From assembly GCA_012295225.1 (NCBI GenBank), contig WMKK01000017.1, forward strand, positions 62,001 through 126,000: DNA of 64,000 nucleotides. The letters are read 5' to 3'. Position 1 is the first letter of the stretch. Every line of letters begins with the position of its first letter. The notes below the pieces were generated by a model that had not been told where the DNA came from, did no database searches, and worked only from the letters and a program-made list of their open reading frames with translations. This DNA is from Ostreococcus mediterraneus. Its lineage: Eukaryota; Chlorophyta; Mamiellophyceae; Mamiellales; Bathycoccaceae. The translations under genes and the position numbers were made by a program. Positions 1 to 9,716 of this stretch are shown here, piece by piece.

Positions 1-1
1 C

Positions 2-1516
2 CGCGAGCGACGCGAGCTCGAGGCGTCTCGCGCCAGTATGCGCGCGTTAGAGGACGATAACGACAGTTTACGGCGACGTTTGATGGTAAATGGTGATAGG
101 CATTCGGAGCTTGAGAGAATGAGTGCGAATGATGCGGTGTTGGAGGAGGAAGTTGGGATATTACGAGAGCGGTGTCGGGCGGCGGAGCAACGAGCCGAGA
201 GCGCGACGCGACACATGGAGGATTTAGCGACGGTACAAGCCGAAGAGCGCGAACGAGCGATTGCGCTAGCGGTGGATAAAGCTACTAGAGCGTCGGAGAC
301 GAGCTGGCGAGAAGAGATGGAGGATTTGGCGCGAACGGCGAGGTTGGATGCGCGCGCGTTGAGCTCGTCTCGGCGTCGAGCGGCGGATTTAACCGCCGAG
401 TTGAACGAAACGTTGCAGTCGCGTGATGATTGGCGTCAACGGGCCGAGGCTGCAATGGAAGCGAGTGAATCATCGTCACATGCTCTTGAGGACATGCGAA
501 ATGTCATGGAAGAGATGCAGCGACGGAACACGGGTTTGGGCTTGGGCGAAGACGAGCGCGCCAAGCTCATCAAGCGCGTGACGTTGACGCAAGAACAATT
601 ACAAGCGACGCAGCATGTGGCGGATATGCGCGAAGCTGAACATGATAAGGTGCGCCTTGCATTAAAGAAGGCGCACGAGAGGATTGAAGCCACGAATTCG
701 TGGCTTGCCGAGGCAAAGGCGGAAGCTGAGCACGCCAAGGAGACGCTCTCGCTCGAACGCGCGGAAAAGGAGCGACTCGCGCAGGAGGCTGCATATCTCA
801 GGAATGAAGTCGAGAATATTCAAACATCGATGCAAGATGAAGTTGACGCGTTTAACACATGGCGTGTACAAAATGAAGAGACGGAAAAGGAGCTCACGCG
901 CAAAGTACAAGAGGCGCAGAGAGACGCCGCTCGCCACGCGATGACGGTGCGCAAGCTTCAACAAAAGCTTGCATACGCATCGTCGTCGTCGCCTTCGATC
1001 GAGGAGTATCGCATGCGCATCGCTGAACTCGAAGAAGATTTCACCACCACTCGCGCCCAAGCGCGCGACGCCATGCTCGAACGCGATGCTTTGAAGCGTC
1101 AAGTAGAAAATTTGAGGCGTCGCGCCGTCAACCGCAAAACGGCGTCTACGCCTCCGTCGAGAATGATGTCGCCACCTTTATTGAGGTCTGAGAGCAACAA
1201 CGCGCGCTCGAAGATGAATGATTTCACGCATCAGACCTTGATTGAACACGAGCACGAAGACGAAGACATGGATAGCGGCGATGTACACGAAGGCTACGAA
1301 GACGATTCTGACGCCTTTGACGTGGCCACGGAGAGCCTGTTTCAAGAAACCGTGGATGAATTCTTCGAAGACGCTGACGCCGAAGACGCGCGTCTCGACG
1401 TTGATCACGCAAACGCCTACGCGCTCGCCAAGCGTTTACAGTCGCTCGAATCTCGAGCGGTGGATTTACTTTGGCGAGACAAGGAGGAGGACGTATGGCG
1501 TCGCGGCTCGACGTAA
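2..1516 (+). CDS. Coiled-coil protein, 5' end outside window
   Basis: The frame is open from base 2, before the first ATG at 38, so the gene begins upstream of the window and only its C-terminal 500 or so residues are here. The protein is almost all Glu, Lys, Arg and Ala in long heptad-like runs (about residues 1-370 of the visible part), which is a long coiled coil of the myosin-tail or golgin kind. An acidic, Asp/Glu-rich tail follows. No enzymatic or motor domain is visible. A structural or tethering role is plausible but inferred only from the coiled coil. The family cannot be named from this part. Confidence 0.75.
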   Translation, partial: RERRELEASRASMRALEDDNDSLRRRLMVNGDRHSELERMSANDAVLEEEVGILRERCRAAEQRAESATRHMEDLATVQAEERERAIALAVDKATRASETSWREEMEDLARTARLDARALSSSRRRAADLTAELNETLQSRDDWRQRAEAAMEASESSSHALEDMRNVMEEMQRRNTGLGLGEDERAKLIKRVTLTQEQLQATQHVADMREAEHDKVRLALKKAHERIEATNSWLAEAKAEAEHAKETLSLERAEKERLAQEAAYLRNEVENIQTSMQDEVDAFNTWRVQNEETEKELTRKVQEAQRDAARHAMTVRKLQQKLAYASSSSPSIEEYRMRIAELEEDFTTTRAQARDAMLERDALKRQVENLRRRAVNRKTASTPPSRMMSPPLLRSESNNARSKMNDFTHQTLIEHEHEDEDMDSGDVHEGYEDDSDAFDVATESLFQETVDEFFEDADAEDARLDVDHANAYALAKRLQSLESRAVDLLWRDKEEDVWRRGST

Positions 1517-1723
1517 TCACATTCGTCATCACACCTCCGCGCACGTCACGCCGCACGCACGTCACGCCGCACACTAGCCAATATTCTTATTGCCTAATTT
1601 GTAACATCACGCATGCACGCATGCACGCGCACGCACGCAAAAAGTATGATGCGTCGCCGCCGTCCCGCTTCAGGCTCCACCGCGACGCCTCCTCGCCGCA
1701 CACCGCGACGCCTCCACGCCGCC

Positions 1724-2716
1724 ATGGGCAAGAAGAAATCCAACGCCTCGTCGAACGCGCACGCCGACGTCCCCGCGGACTTGCTCCCGCCCATTCTCGA
1801 TGCCGACGGACAAGAAATCGACGCGCGCGCCGAGTCGTTTTCGGCGCTGTCCCAGCGGCACGCGCGAGAACTCGCGCGCATGGAGGCGCACGTGAGCGCG
1901 TTCGGCGCGACAAAGCCCGCAAAGGATCGCGCGATGCGTGCGCTCGGTGTCGTGAGCGATAGGCACTACGCCGAGCTCGAGGCGTGGAAGGAGGCGAATG
2001 AAAGTGAGAGTGAGAGTGAAGGCGAGGAGGACGCCGACGCCGTCGCGCACGCGCTCGACGCCGCGTCGCTGCGCGAATCTGCATCAGACGACGACGATGA
2101 CGCGCGGGTCAATGCGTCAAATGCCCATGCACCCAAGGTATCAAAAGCCATGGCGCGCAAGGCGAAACGTGCGGCTGAAGAAGCCGCCAGGGAGGAACGG
2201 ATAGCCGCGGAAAAAGCCGCGCTCGGCCCGAGCGCCGAGGCGCTCGAATCCGACATCTTACGCGCTCGACTCACCCCTCTCGGGCTCAAAGTCAAGGACA
2301 TCAAAGCCGATGGACACTGCTTGTACCGAGCCATCGATGACCAGCTCGTGGCGACGGGATGTGGGCCGTACGAGGGTGGATTTCAAGGCTTACGCGAGGC
2401 GTGCGCGCGCGCGATGCGCGACGACGCGTGGTCGTACCGACCATTCGTGGACGATTGTGCGGGCGACGACGACGACGCCGATGCGAAATGGGACAAGTAC
2501 GTCGATGATATCGCACATACAGCCACGTGGGGGGGTCAAGTGGAGCTCATGGCGCTGGCCAAGGTGATTGAGAGGCCCATCGAGGTGTTTAGCGCGACGA
2601 TGCCGCGGGTCACCATGGGGGACGATTTCGCCGGACGAGGACCGACGGTGCGCGTGGCGTATCATCGTCACGCGTTCGGGCTCGGTGAGCATTATAATAG
2701 CGTAGAGGATATATGA
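1724..2716 (+). CDS. OTU-domain deubiquitinase, OTUD6-like
   Basis: A cysteine protease that removes ubiquitin from proteins, by family knowledge. The start at 1724 has a strong GCCATGG context and gives 330 residues; an in-frame upstream ATG at 1637 is possible but gives an atypical Arg-rich leader. The N-terminal half is charged and coiled (MGKKKSN start, acidic patches), as in OTUD6A/B. The OTU domain covers about residues 185-330. The catalytic box DGHCLYRA gives Asp196 and Cys199, and the C-terminal motif EHYNSV gives the catalytic His323. All three triad positions are present, so the enzyme is probably active. The downstream neighbour is convergent, with 65 bp between the stops. Confidence 0.88.
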   Translation: MGKKKSNASSNAHADVPADLLPPILDADGQEIDARAESFSALSQRHARELARMEAHVSAFGATKPAKDRAMRALGVVSDRHYAELEAWKEANESESESEGEEDADAVAHALDAASLRESASDDDDDARVNASNAHAPKVSKAMARKAKRAAEEAAREERIAAEKAALGPSAEALESDILRARLTPLGLKVKDIKADGHCLYRAIDDQLVATGCGPYEGGFQGLREACARAMRDDAWSYRPFVDDCAGDDDDADAKWDKYVDDIAHTATWGGQVELMALAKVIERPIEVFSATMPRVTMGDDFAGRGPTVRVAYHRHAFGLGEHYNSVEDI

Positions 2717-2781
2717 TTCGGTTTTATACATTCGTTCAATTCAATCAATATAAATAATAATGCGATTTCTAAAAGTCTCGC

Positions 2782-4269
2782 TCACGTCGCCTCGGCGGCG
2801 TGCGCGAGCAAGCCGAGCAAGCCGCCGACGACGATGACGATGGGAGCTTGAATTAACGTCAATGTGCCTTTGGGTAATTGCACCACGTGCGAACCGAACG
2901 CGCACATCAATCCAATGCACACGGTGGCCTTTGGGAACGGTGATGCCTCGATGACTTTGAGCACAATCGACACCGCCGCGGAGACGACGAGGCCCACCGC
3001 CGAGGCGTTGAGCCCGGGCAACGCGCGCTTGTACGTCTTCCACTTTCTAAACTTGCCCCAGAATGGCAGCACGGCGAAAATTAACATCACGCCCGGGCCG
3101 AAAAGACCAAACCACGCGCACATGGCGCCGACGATGACGTTTTTCCCCGCGCGTCGCGCGGCGAGGGCGCCGATGTACGCCGAAAAGTTGAAGAGCGGTC
3201 CGGGCATCGCTTGCGCCAACGCCAAGCCCGCGAAGAATTGCTGTTCGGTGATCCACGACGTGGCGGTTTCAGCGGTGACGTAGGACGTACACACATTCGT
3301 CACGGCGTCTCGTGCCGCACACGCGGTTTCGTACTGCACGACGTCGGATAAAAGTAAGGGCAACACCACTTGGCCGCCGCCAAAGATGATGGACCCGACG
3401 CGCCAAAACGTCGAAAACCAATGAAGTTCCTTATTCGTGGCGTAGTCGGTGTTCGACTCAACGACGATGAGTGTGATCAACGTCGCGAGCCATGAAATGA
3501 TCAAAAACGCACCCGTGATTGGTTTCACGCCCAAATGTGCGACTTCGTCGGCGTCGGCGTCGGCGCTCGCGCTCGCGTTCGCGTTCGCGTTGACATCCGT
3601 ATTCGCGTCCAATTTCTTCGCCCTCTTCTCGCGCTGATGCGCCTCAAACACCGTCACGCACCCACCAAACGCAATAAGCGTCGGAAACAACCACGCGGTG
3701 GCGTAATAGTACGACACAACCGCGCTCAACGCGCACAACGCCTTGGTCGTCGGCGTCTTCGCTTGCGACCGCGCCAACGAATCCCCGGCGCTCACCACGA
3801 GCACCGCCCCCGCCACGGACACCCCCGCGGTAAACGCCGAAAATATCCCCCCAGGATTCACCAACACCTCCGCCGCGCCCGCCCCACCCAGGGTCATCAA
3901 AATCAACCCAGGATACTGAAACAACCCCCCGCTCAGGACCCCGCCGAGCGCGCCCCTCTGCGTGATCCCCATCGCAAAAGACATTTGCGTCGACGTCGGC
4001 CCAGGCATGCACTGCCCGAGCGCCAAAAGCTCGCTAAACACCCCTTGCGACATCCACGGCCGCGCCGCGTCGCGCACGAATGTTTTATTGAATAACCCGA
4101 CGTGCGCCGCGGGGCCACCGAACGCGGTCCAGCCCATGAGGGAAAACGATGCGGCGATGTCGCCGTACGTCCGCCGCTGGTCGTGCGCCCGTGCGTTCGC
4201 GCCCTCGACGTCGTCGTCATCGCGCGGCGGCGGCGGCGGCGGCGCGGTCGTCGGTGCGCCGCCACCCAT
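2782..4269 (-). CDS. Chromate/anion transporter of the ChrA (CHR) family
   Basis: A 495-residue polytopic membrane protein. It has two CHR half-domains, each starting with a FGGP/FGGGQ-type signature: GWTAFGGPAAHVG near residue 46 and IIFGGGQVVLPLL near residue 290. Each is followed by a PGP signature, CMPGPT near 88 and AMPGPLFN near 353. Two-domain CHR proteins export chromate or related oxyanions such as sulfate in bacteria, fungi and algae, usually driven by proton exchange. The linker between the halves is hydrophilic, with Asn/Asp/Ala repeats near residue 225. The N-terminus carries a run of prolines followed by acidic residues. Substrate and membrane are not shown by sequence. Confidence 0.85.
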   Translation of the reverse strand: MGGGAPTTAPPPPPPRDDDDVEGANARAHDQRRTYGDIAASFSLMGWTAFGGPAAHVGLFNKTFVRDAARPWMSQGVFSELLALGQCMPGPTSTQMSFAMGITQRGALGGVLSGGLFQYPGLILMTLGGAGAAEVLVNPGGIFSAFTAGVSVAGAVLVVSAGDSLARSQAKTPTTKALCALSAVVSYYYATAWLFPTLIAFGGCVTVFEAHQREKRAKKLDANTDVNANANASASADADADEVAHLGVKPITGAFLIISWLATLITLIVVESNTDYATNKELHWFSTFWRVGSIIFGGGQVVLPLLLSDVVQYETACAARDAVTNVCTSYVTAETATSWITEQQFFAGLALAQAMPGPLFNFSAYIGALAARRAGKNVIVGAMCAWFGLFGPGVMLIFAVLPFWGKFRKWKTYKRALPGLNASAVGLVVSAAVSIVLKVIEASPFPKATVCIGLMCAFGSHVVQLPKGTLTLIQAPIVIVVGGLLGLLAHAAEAT

Positions 4270-4653
4270 CGTCGCCGTATGCGGTCAACGCACGCGACGC
4301 GAAATCAAATCAAATCAATCGATCGATCGCGCTGATTGATATTCCACATCGATTGGATTGGAATAATCACAATCTTTCTTTCAATCCAGCGCCTGCCAAC
4401 CACCACTCGCGCGACGCGTCGCGACGCGACATCGCGCGAGACGTACGCTGCGCACACGCACGCGCCCCGTGGCATCGCAATCACATCTCGCGCCCGCGCG
4501 CGTCGGTCGGCGACGGGTGCCAGAACACAAAAACACAAAAACAAACCAAAACCACACAAAAAAAATATACCGCGCGCGACGACGCAGCGCGCGACGGGAA
4601 CGCATCCCAAACCACCGATGCCATCGACGCGCGCACTCACACCGCAACACAAC
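4270..4653. other. Intergenic, no gene seen
   Basis: The start side of the transporter gene. It contains several GATCGATC-type palindromes (about 4317-4330) and an A-rich, C-rich stretch with repeated CAAAA units leading into the truncated 5S copy. No coding frame looks real. Confidence 0.5.
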
Positions 4654-4663
4654 AAAAACAAAA

Positions 4664-4730
4664 ACCATACGACACCAAGGATTCTCAAGTGGTTCCCCAC
4701 TCAATACTAATTCGGCCCATTGAGCTTAAC
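4664..4730 (-). pseudogene. Truncated 5S rRNA copy (3' half only)
   Basis: The last 67 or so bases of 5S rRNA, from the GTTAAGC region to the 3' end, are repeated directly downstream of the complete gene on the same strand. The copy also keeps the T-rich terminator. It differs from the complete gene by one missing base in the GAGGCTTAAC region (GAGCTTAAC here). The 5' half of the gene, including the start of helix I and most of the A-box region, is absent, so it cannot give a 5S molecule. Confidence 0.85.
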
Positions 4731-4756
4731 AACCACAACGAAAACCAAAAACAAAA

Positions 4757-4874
4757 ACCATACGACACCAAGGATTCTCAAGTGGTTCCCCACTCAATAC
4801 TAATTCGGCCCATTGAGGCTTAACTTTCGTGTGCCGATGGGTACGAGTGCTTTGCTCAAGGTATGATCGTATGA
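4757..4874 (-). rRNA. 5S ribosomal RNA
   Basis: The minus strand reads as a eukaryotic 5S rRNA of about 118 nt. It has the 5' block CATACGATCATACC, the CCCATC element, GTTAAGC in loop A/helix III, the GGGGAACCACTTGAGAATCC block and a 3' end in GGTGTCGTATGG. The 5' CATACGA pairs with the 3' TCGTATG to form helix I. A TTTTTGTTTTT stretch just after the gene is a good RNA polymerase III terminator. Exact ends may be off by one or two bases. Confidence 0.93.
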
Positions 4875-4927
4875 TAGTCATCGGAGTGGTAGATGTCTTG
4901 AGGCGCGGATCACGTGGGGTATGGTGG

Positions 4928-5183
4928 TGAAAGTTATGGGTATAATTAACTATGTCTCGCACATCGCACACCGTCGTTCGCGACCGCGTGCGCTCGCGGC
5001 GCGCGTCGATCACACCGCTCTTCGCGCGCGCGCGTGTTCAGTATGAGTAGCACGCGCGCACGCTCGAGTACAAAAAAGTGTCCACTCGGACATCTTAAGA
5101 TCGTTTGGGAGTCCACAGCGTGCGGTGTATACGGCGTGTCGGCGTGTGCGTGAAGGGTAGGGTGGTGAAAGTTATGGGTATTT
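4928..5183. promoter_or_regulatory. Two copies of AAAGTTATGGGTAT upstream of 5S rRNA
   Basis: The element GGTGGTGAAAGTTATGGGTAT occurs at about 4923-4943 and again at 5161-5181. In 5S orientation it reads ATACCCATAACTTT, about 55 and 295 bp upstream of the gene. The same element lies upstream of the permuted tRNA-Gly (22806-22819) and, with one change, upstream of the tRNA-Ile fragment (56864-56877). A Pol III-associated role is inferred from this distribution. Confidence 0.45.
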
Positions 5184-5286
5184 TTATTATCGTCGTGCGT
5201 GCGTTTTTTTTGTGTCGTTTTCGGCGTCGCGTCGCGAAAACCGACGGGCGTTAAAGCGCGACGCACGACGACGCACGACGACGACG

Positions 5287-6970
5287 ATGGGTGACGAAGG
5301 ACGCACGACCGAGGGCGAGGATGGTGATGATTGTGATTTATACCACGCCCTCGGACTCGCGCGCGATGCGACGAAACTCGAGGTACGATTTGGATGGGTG
5401 GCGTCGCGACGCGCGCGAAAGCGCGCACTCGACGTTGACGATGCTTGAGTGATTGACGTGCGTGTTCGTCGTCGTCGTCGTCGTCTATGGGTCGTAGGTA
5501 CGCCGAGCGTATAGGAATTTAATCACGCGCGTACATCCCGATAAGGGTGGTGACGCGGCGCAATTTGCTCGGATTCAACGCGCGTATGATGTGCTGAGCG
5601 ACGACGCCAAGCGCGCGTCGTACGACGCCACCGGGACGTTTGAAAAGACAGTCGAAGAGGAACTGCTCGATGAATTCGGTGGTGGTGTGTTTCGGGATAA
5701 GCTCAAGCAAGAGGAGGCACGCAAGGAAACTCTCGCAGAGGCGTTGGTGAAGACGGAGACGAATAAGGAATCGCACTCGTCTGGTTTCGAGGCGTGGATG
5801 CGCGCGCGCGGGCAAGAAAACGCGAAGCCGTACGGCGTCGACGACATCATCGAACAATTCGGCGTCACCAAGGGGTCGTATAACGAAGTCATCTTGCCGA
5901 AAATTCGTGCGTATCAAGCGAACGTGACGTCGTTGCGTGAACATCCGACGCGTTCGATCGCAATCGTGTCTGAGCCGATTCCGGCAACGTTGGAATGGGG
6001 CGAAGTTTTGGTCAACGTGCGCGTGGCGCCGATTAATCCCGCCGACATTCGCCGGAGCGCCGAACCTGACGGGTCTTCCGCTGCCGGTAGTTTACCGCTC
6101 CCGCATATCGCTGGTTCGGATGCCATCGCAACCGTCGTCAAGGTTGGTGCGGGCGTGAAATCCTTAAACGAAGGCGATTGGGTCATTCCGTACAAGCCAA
6201 ACATGGGCACGTGGCGCTCGCTCGCCGTGTGGAAGGAGAAGGACGTCGTCAAGCTCCCGACGGATATCGTCCCGATGGAATACGCAGCGATGATGCGCGA
6301 AATGTGCGTGGCGTATCGACTTCTTGAAGACTTTGGAAATCTCAAACCAGGAGATGCGGTGGTGATTAACGCCGCAACCAGCGTCGTCGGCCAATGCGTC
6401 ATTCAGTTGTGCGCAATGTTAAAGTTGCGCGCCATCGCCGTCGCGCGCGCGCGGAAAGATTTCGACAAGACTGAAGCGTGGTTAAAGTCTCTCGGGGCAT
6501 CCGAAGTCATCGTCGACGAAGGATCGATCGCGCGTGAACTCGAAAAGCGCAGCTTGTTTGCGAAACCCCGCTTGGCGCTCGACGCGGTTGGCGGCGCGAG
6601 CGCGGTGCGTCTCGCCGAATCGCTCCAACCCGGATGCCCGTTGATCACATACGGGGATTTGGGCGCGCGCGCGGCGACGTTTCCCATGTCCTTCTGGACA
6701 TCGAACGCACTCATTGTGCGTGGATTCTCCCTTCGTCAATGGATGCAAGACAACAAGAAGAAAGTGCCGAAAATGATGGAGACGCTCGGGAAATTGGTGC
6801 GCGCCGAAAAGCTCGTCGCGCAGTACACCGATTACGAATTGTCGAGCGAATTCGCCGAGGCACTCGAGCACGCGTGCGAAGATGGCAAGTGCACCAAGGT
6901 TTTACTTCGTGTGAACGATATCGGTACCACGTACGACAGCGCGACGACGACGACGAGCGACTCCGCGTAG
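5287..6970 (+). CDS. DnaJ-domain / MECR-like enoyl reductase fusion
   Basis: Two exons, 5287-5382 and 5498-6970, with a 115-bp GT-AG intron in phase 0. The splice restores a J domain: DLYHALGL and KLE from exon 1 join VRRAYRNL in exon 2, with the HPD tripeptide at residues 45-47. The product is 522 residues. Residues 17-80 are the J domain, which would stimulate an Hsp70. From about residue 175 the protein is a medium-chain dehydrogenase/reductase close to mitochondrial trans-2-enoyl-ACP reductase (MECR/ETR1): APINPADIR, the GDWVIP segment, GTWRSLAVW, and a cofactor region around VINAATSVVGQCVIQL. The GNYG segment that carries the catalytic Tyr in MECR is not evident (it reads AEPDGSSA), so reductase activity is uncertain. 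No targeting peptide is obvious. Confidence 0.85.
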
Positions 6971-7209
6971 ACAAAGACGTACGTTTCGGCGACGTCGGCT
7001 GCGCGTGCTCTCTCGCGTCGTCAGCCATTTAATTAAATATGCGCGAAACTTCAGATAATATTTCATTCGTTTCTAATCTTCTTCTGCTGTAACGTCAACG
7101 GTAAAGCGACAGTGATACGACTATCGCTCGCACGAGACGGTTTATCAATCGCAAACAAACACCCTAACGCCACCGAAGCGCGCGTTCAAAGCACTTTGGA
7201 CGCGAACGC

Positions 7210-8124
7210 TTAGTAGAGTTCTTCCTCCATGTGCGTCTTGACGGTGCAGTCAGACGTCGGGTACGCAACGCACGTGAGCACGAAGCCGTTGCCCATTTGG
7301 TCGTCGTCAAGGAAAGATTGGTCGGATTGGTCAATGGAACCAGCCTACGAACACGCAAACCAAACGCGCGACGTCAGTCAGGATAAGCTCTCACGCGGGA
7401 CAAACCCTACAGCCACGGGCATCGACGATTGGCTTGGCGCCGCGTCGCGCGACGAACGAACGAGCGATCGATGCGCGCACGCGCGATGGATGCATGTCAT
7501 CCCATCGCACGCGCACGCTACGATCGCGTGTGCGCGCCAAAAGCATCGTCACCCACGCGCCAACATGATTGATGACTTGGCGATGGATGACGTCGAAGCT
7601 CTACGGATTCGCCACGAAAGCACGTACCACAACCTTGCCCGCGCAGGACGAGCACGCGCCCGCGCGGCAAGAGTACGGGAGATCAATGCCAGCTTCCTAA
7701 TTAGGTTCAAGACATCGCACGGTCAGTCGCGGCGCCGAGGAGCTCGCGCGAACGATCGATCGATCGTTCGATCGATCGATCGATCGAACGAGGGCGTGCG
7801 CGCGAGGTAGGTTCTCGACGACGTCGCGCGTCGCAACCTCGCCTCGCGCGACGTCGTTCACGTCGAGATCGACAGCGAAACAAATCATACGAAATACATC
7901 CACGTCATTCGTCGCGCGCACGCGCGTACCTCAGCCGCGTCGAGAATGTACGTGTCGTCCGCGCACTCGATCACGGTTTTGCCATCCGGCCCATCGAGGG
8001 TGACGGAGTACTTGGCCTTGATCGCCGCGCGCGGCGCCGCGGTGCGGCGAGCGACGGTGGACGTGCGCGCGGCGGAGAACGCAGAGGCGGTCACGGCGGT
8101 GGAAGAAATCGTGAAAGCAGACAT
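7210..8124 (-). CDS. petF: Plant-type [2Fe-2S] ferredoxin precursor, plastid
   Basis: Three exons on the minus strand: 7930-8124, 7628-7696 and 7210-7344, all with GT-AG borders and phase 0, giving 132 residues. Residues 1 to about 35 are a typical plastid transit peptide rich in Ser, Ala, Thr and Arg. The mature part starts near [11 protein letters not shown]. The cluster ligands are complete: Cys75, Cys80 and Cys83 in CRAGACSSC, and Cys113 in VLTCVAYP. The C-terminus THMEEELY is the conserved end. It carries electrons from photosystem I to FNR and other stromal enzymes. The second intron (7345-7627) and the first (7697-7929) are long for this genome. Two copies of GACCAATCACGAC lie upstream. 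Confidence 0.95.
7750..7795. repeat. GATC/CGATCGAT palindromic cluster inside petF intron 1
   Basis: A run of overlapping CGAT/GATC units with one central GTTC reads almost the same on both strands and could fold into a long hairpin in the pre-mRNA. It lies in the intron between ferredoxin exons 1 and 2. Confidence 0.6.
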
Positions 8125-8261
8125 CGTGTGTGCGTGGTACACGTGCGTGAGGGTGTGACGCGCGCGGGGTGATTTGACGTGCGGGCATTCATCGATCACC
8201 CACGCGCGTCGACGCGATCGATCGAGCGTGCATCCACCCATGTCCCGAGTCCCACTAGGTT

Positions 8262-8361
8262 GACCAATCACGACTCCAGGCGATCGTTCACGACACACGT
8301 GCGCGCGGTGGGTGCCCCCACCACACCACGCGCTGTGCAACGTCCATGGACCAATCACGAC
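8262..8361 (-). promoter_or_regulatory. Paired CCAAT-type boxes upstream of petF
   Basis: The 13-mer GACCAATCACGAC occurs at 8262-8274 and 8349-8361, 138 and 225 bp before the ferredoxin start. In gene orientation it reads GTCGTGATTGGTC. The core CGTGATTGGTC recurs at 42208-42218 upstream of the SPOUT gene. Related forms are at about 30922 (upstream of the CP12-like gene) and 22428. An NF-Y-like CCAAT role is inferred. Confidence 0.4.
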
Positions 8362-8399
8362 CACGTGCGTGGGGGACCGAGGCGTGCTCTCGTCCACGC

Positions 8400-8900
8400 C
8401 ACACGGGCTGGGTGATAAATGGCGTCCCTTTCACTATGGGGTATTGACTCTATAGTATGTGGTGTATGTTTATATAGTATATGTAGGATGAAGCCTATGG
8501 GAGATCAGTATGTTTGGACATCTGATCGTAGGCTGCCAACACCCTCAGTATGGTGTTGGANTCACTCTNGTGATCTAACTGATANCGCTAAATGTGCTTT
8601 AGTATGGATCGCGTCTCCGGGAGCTCTATTGATCATGAGCGCCCGAAGTACACGTCTTCGGGCGTGCGCGGAAACATCCGCCTCACAAAGTGACGGAATA
8701 AAAGCTAACTTTAATACAAACAAAGGTTATCTAACACGTAAATCTCACTCTCCCTGAGACTTCCTAACAGTCTCGAACCCGTATTGAGGAGGAATCCGCT
8801 CGGATCGCCCCGACCAAAAAGTAATTCTCGATTACTGAATCGGCGCGCGTGAAAGGCGTATTCCGTCCTCAAGTTTGGCCATCAGATTGTCAAAACAAGG
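8400..8900. repeat. AT-rich repeat remnant of unknown family with ambiguous bases
   Basis: The base composition drops sharply from the GC-rich surroundings. Single Ns occur at 8561, 8569 and 8585. Positions 8641-8735 are shared, in inverted orientation, with 19638-19740. The longest open frame (8419-8757) matches no family I recognise. This looks like a fragment of a multi-copy element rather than a gene. Confidence 0.55.
8641..8735 (+). repeat. Interspersed repeat copy 1 with terminal hairpin
   Basis: It starts with an 8-bp perfect hairpin (GCCCGAAG, 7-base loop, CTTCGGGC at 8641-8663) and continues through CCTCACAAAGTGACGGAATAAAAGCT. The same sequence is found on the minus strand at 19638-19740, with a shorter spacer and degenerate hairpin. 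Confidence 0.75.
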
Positions 8901-9074
8901 TGAAAATCATCACTGGGGGGTCGATTCCAATAGAACGCGCCGTGGCGCGCGAGGTGAAGCTCGCTCGGAATGCGAGGTGTGGTATACAGGGGGTGTGGGT
9001 CGGGGTCCTGGGTCGTCATCGGTCGTGACACCGCGCGACCGAGGGCCACGTGCACGTCGGGTCACGCTTTCGTG

Positions 9075-9082
9075 TGACGTCA
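9075..9082. promoter_or_regulatory. TGACGTCA element
   Basis: A CRE/TGA-type palindrome 19 bp before the start codon at 9102. One of five such elements just ahead of start codons in this window. Confidence 0.4.
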
Positions 9083-9101
9083 CTGCGTGACGCCGCGACC
9101 G

Positions 9102-9569
9102 ATGACGACGATGACGACGATATCGACGATTGGGGTGCGGGTGACGACGCGGGCGAGCACGAGCGCGGCGACGCGCGTGCGAACGCTGCCGGCGACGATC
9201 GGTGCGAGGTCTCGCGTGGTGTCGCGCGAGGCGACGGAGGGCGATGCGCCGCCGACAGCGGGCGAGGGCGAGGGCGAGGGCGAGGGCGAGGGCGAGGCTC
9301 GGGGACGACGCCGAGAGGCTGAGGTCAAGGTGGACCCGTTCGGGTTCGGGTCGCGTCGACGAGACGAGCCGGATAAGATTATCCCTGGATTTGACACCGC
9401 GGAGGGTGGTAAGGTTGGTCCGCTCGGGACGGCGGCGATTTCGGCGCTGTTGTTTGTGTTGTTTGGGGGGTCGTTTTTCTTTACGAGCGTGCCGCGCGAC
9501 GCGGTGCTCGAGCTCGCGGCGCGCGAGTTGGCGGATGATCCGAATGCGCCCACGCAATCGTTCCGATAA
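9102..9569 (+). CDS. Small single-pass membrane protein, probably plastid
   Basis: A 155-residue protein; the frame opens earlier with a GTG at 9087, but 9102 is the first ATG. Residues 1-45 are rich in Thr, Ser, Ala and Arg with almost no acidic residues, which fits a plastid transit peptide. A Glu-Gly run (about residues 55-66), encoded by a GAGGGC hexamer repeat, follows. The conserved-looking part is DEPDKIIPGFDTAEGGKVGP, then one hydrophobic segment of about 20 residues (ISALLFVLFGGSFFF) and a short acidic tail. I do not recognise the family. The compartment is inferred from the leader. Confidence 0.6.
   Translation: MTTMTTISTIGVRVTTRASTSAATRVRTLPATIGARSRVVSREATEGDAPPTAGEGEGEGEGEGEARGRRREAEVKVDPFGFGSRRRDEPDKIIPGFDTAEGGKVGPLGTAAISALLFVLFGGSFFFTSVPRDAVLELAARELADDPNAPTQSFR
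9258..9300 (+). repeat. GAGGGC hexanucleotide repeat (coding)
   Basis: About six tandem units, encoding the Glu-Gly run of the membrane protein gene. Confidence 0.8.
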
Positions 9570-9716
9570 TGTATTTAATTTGATTTAATGTGAATGTGTT
9601 CGTGTTTTAATGTCGTGGATGACGACTACTTTTTAGTGCGTGCGTCGTGAGATGGTTTTGTAATCACAACGCGCGACGATTTTCTTCTACGCTATCTATG
9701 TACCGCGTCGTATTCT

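Noticed and set aside
4149-4823. A plus-strand frame of 224 codons
   Set aside because: It runs through the 5S rRNA region and its duplicate; the repeated peptide it encodes only reflects the duplicated RNA gene.
8758-8800. A tRNA T-arm-like sequence (GGGTTCGAGAC on the minus strand)
   Set aside because: Neither arm pairing nor other tRNA parts are found nearby; it is only a partial B-box match in the repeat island.
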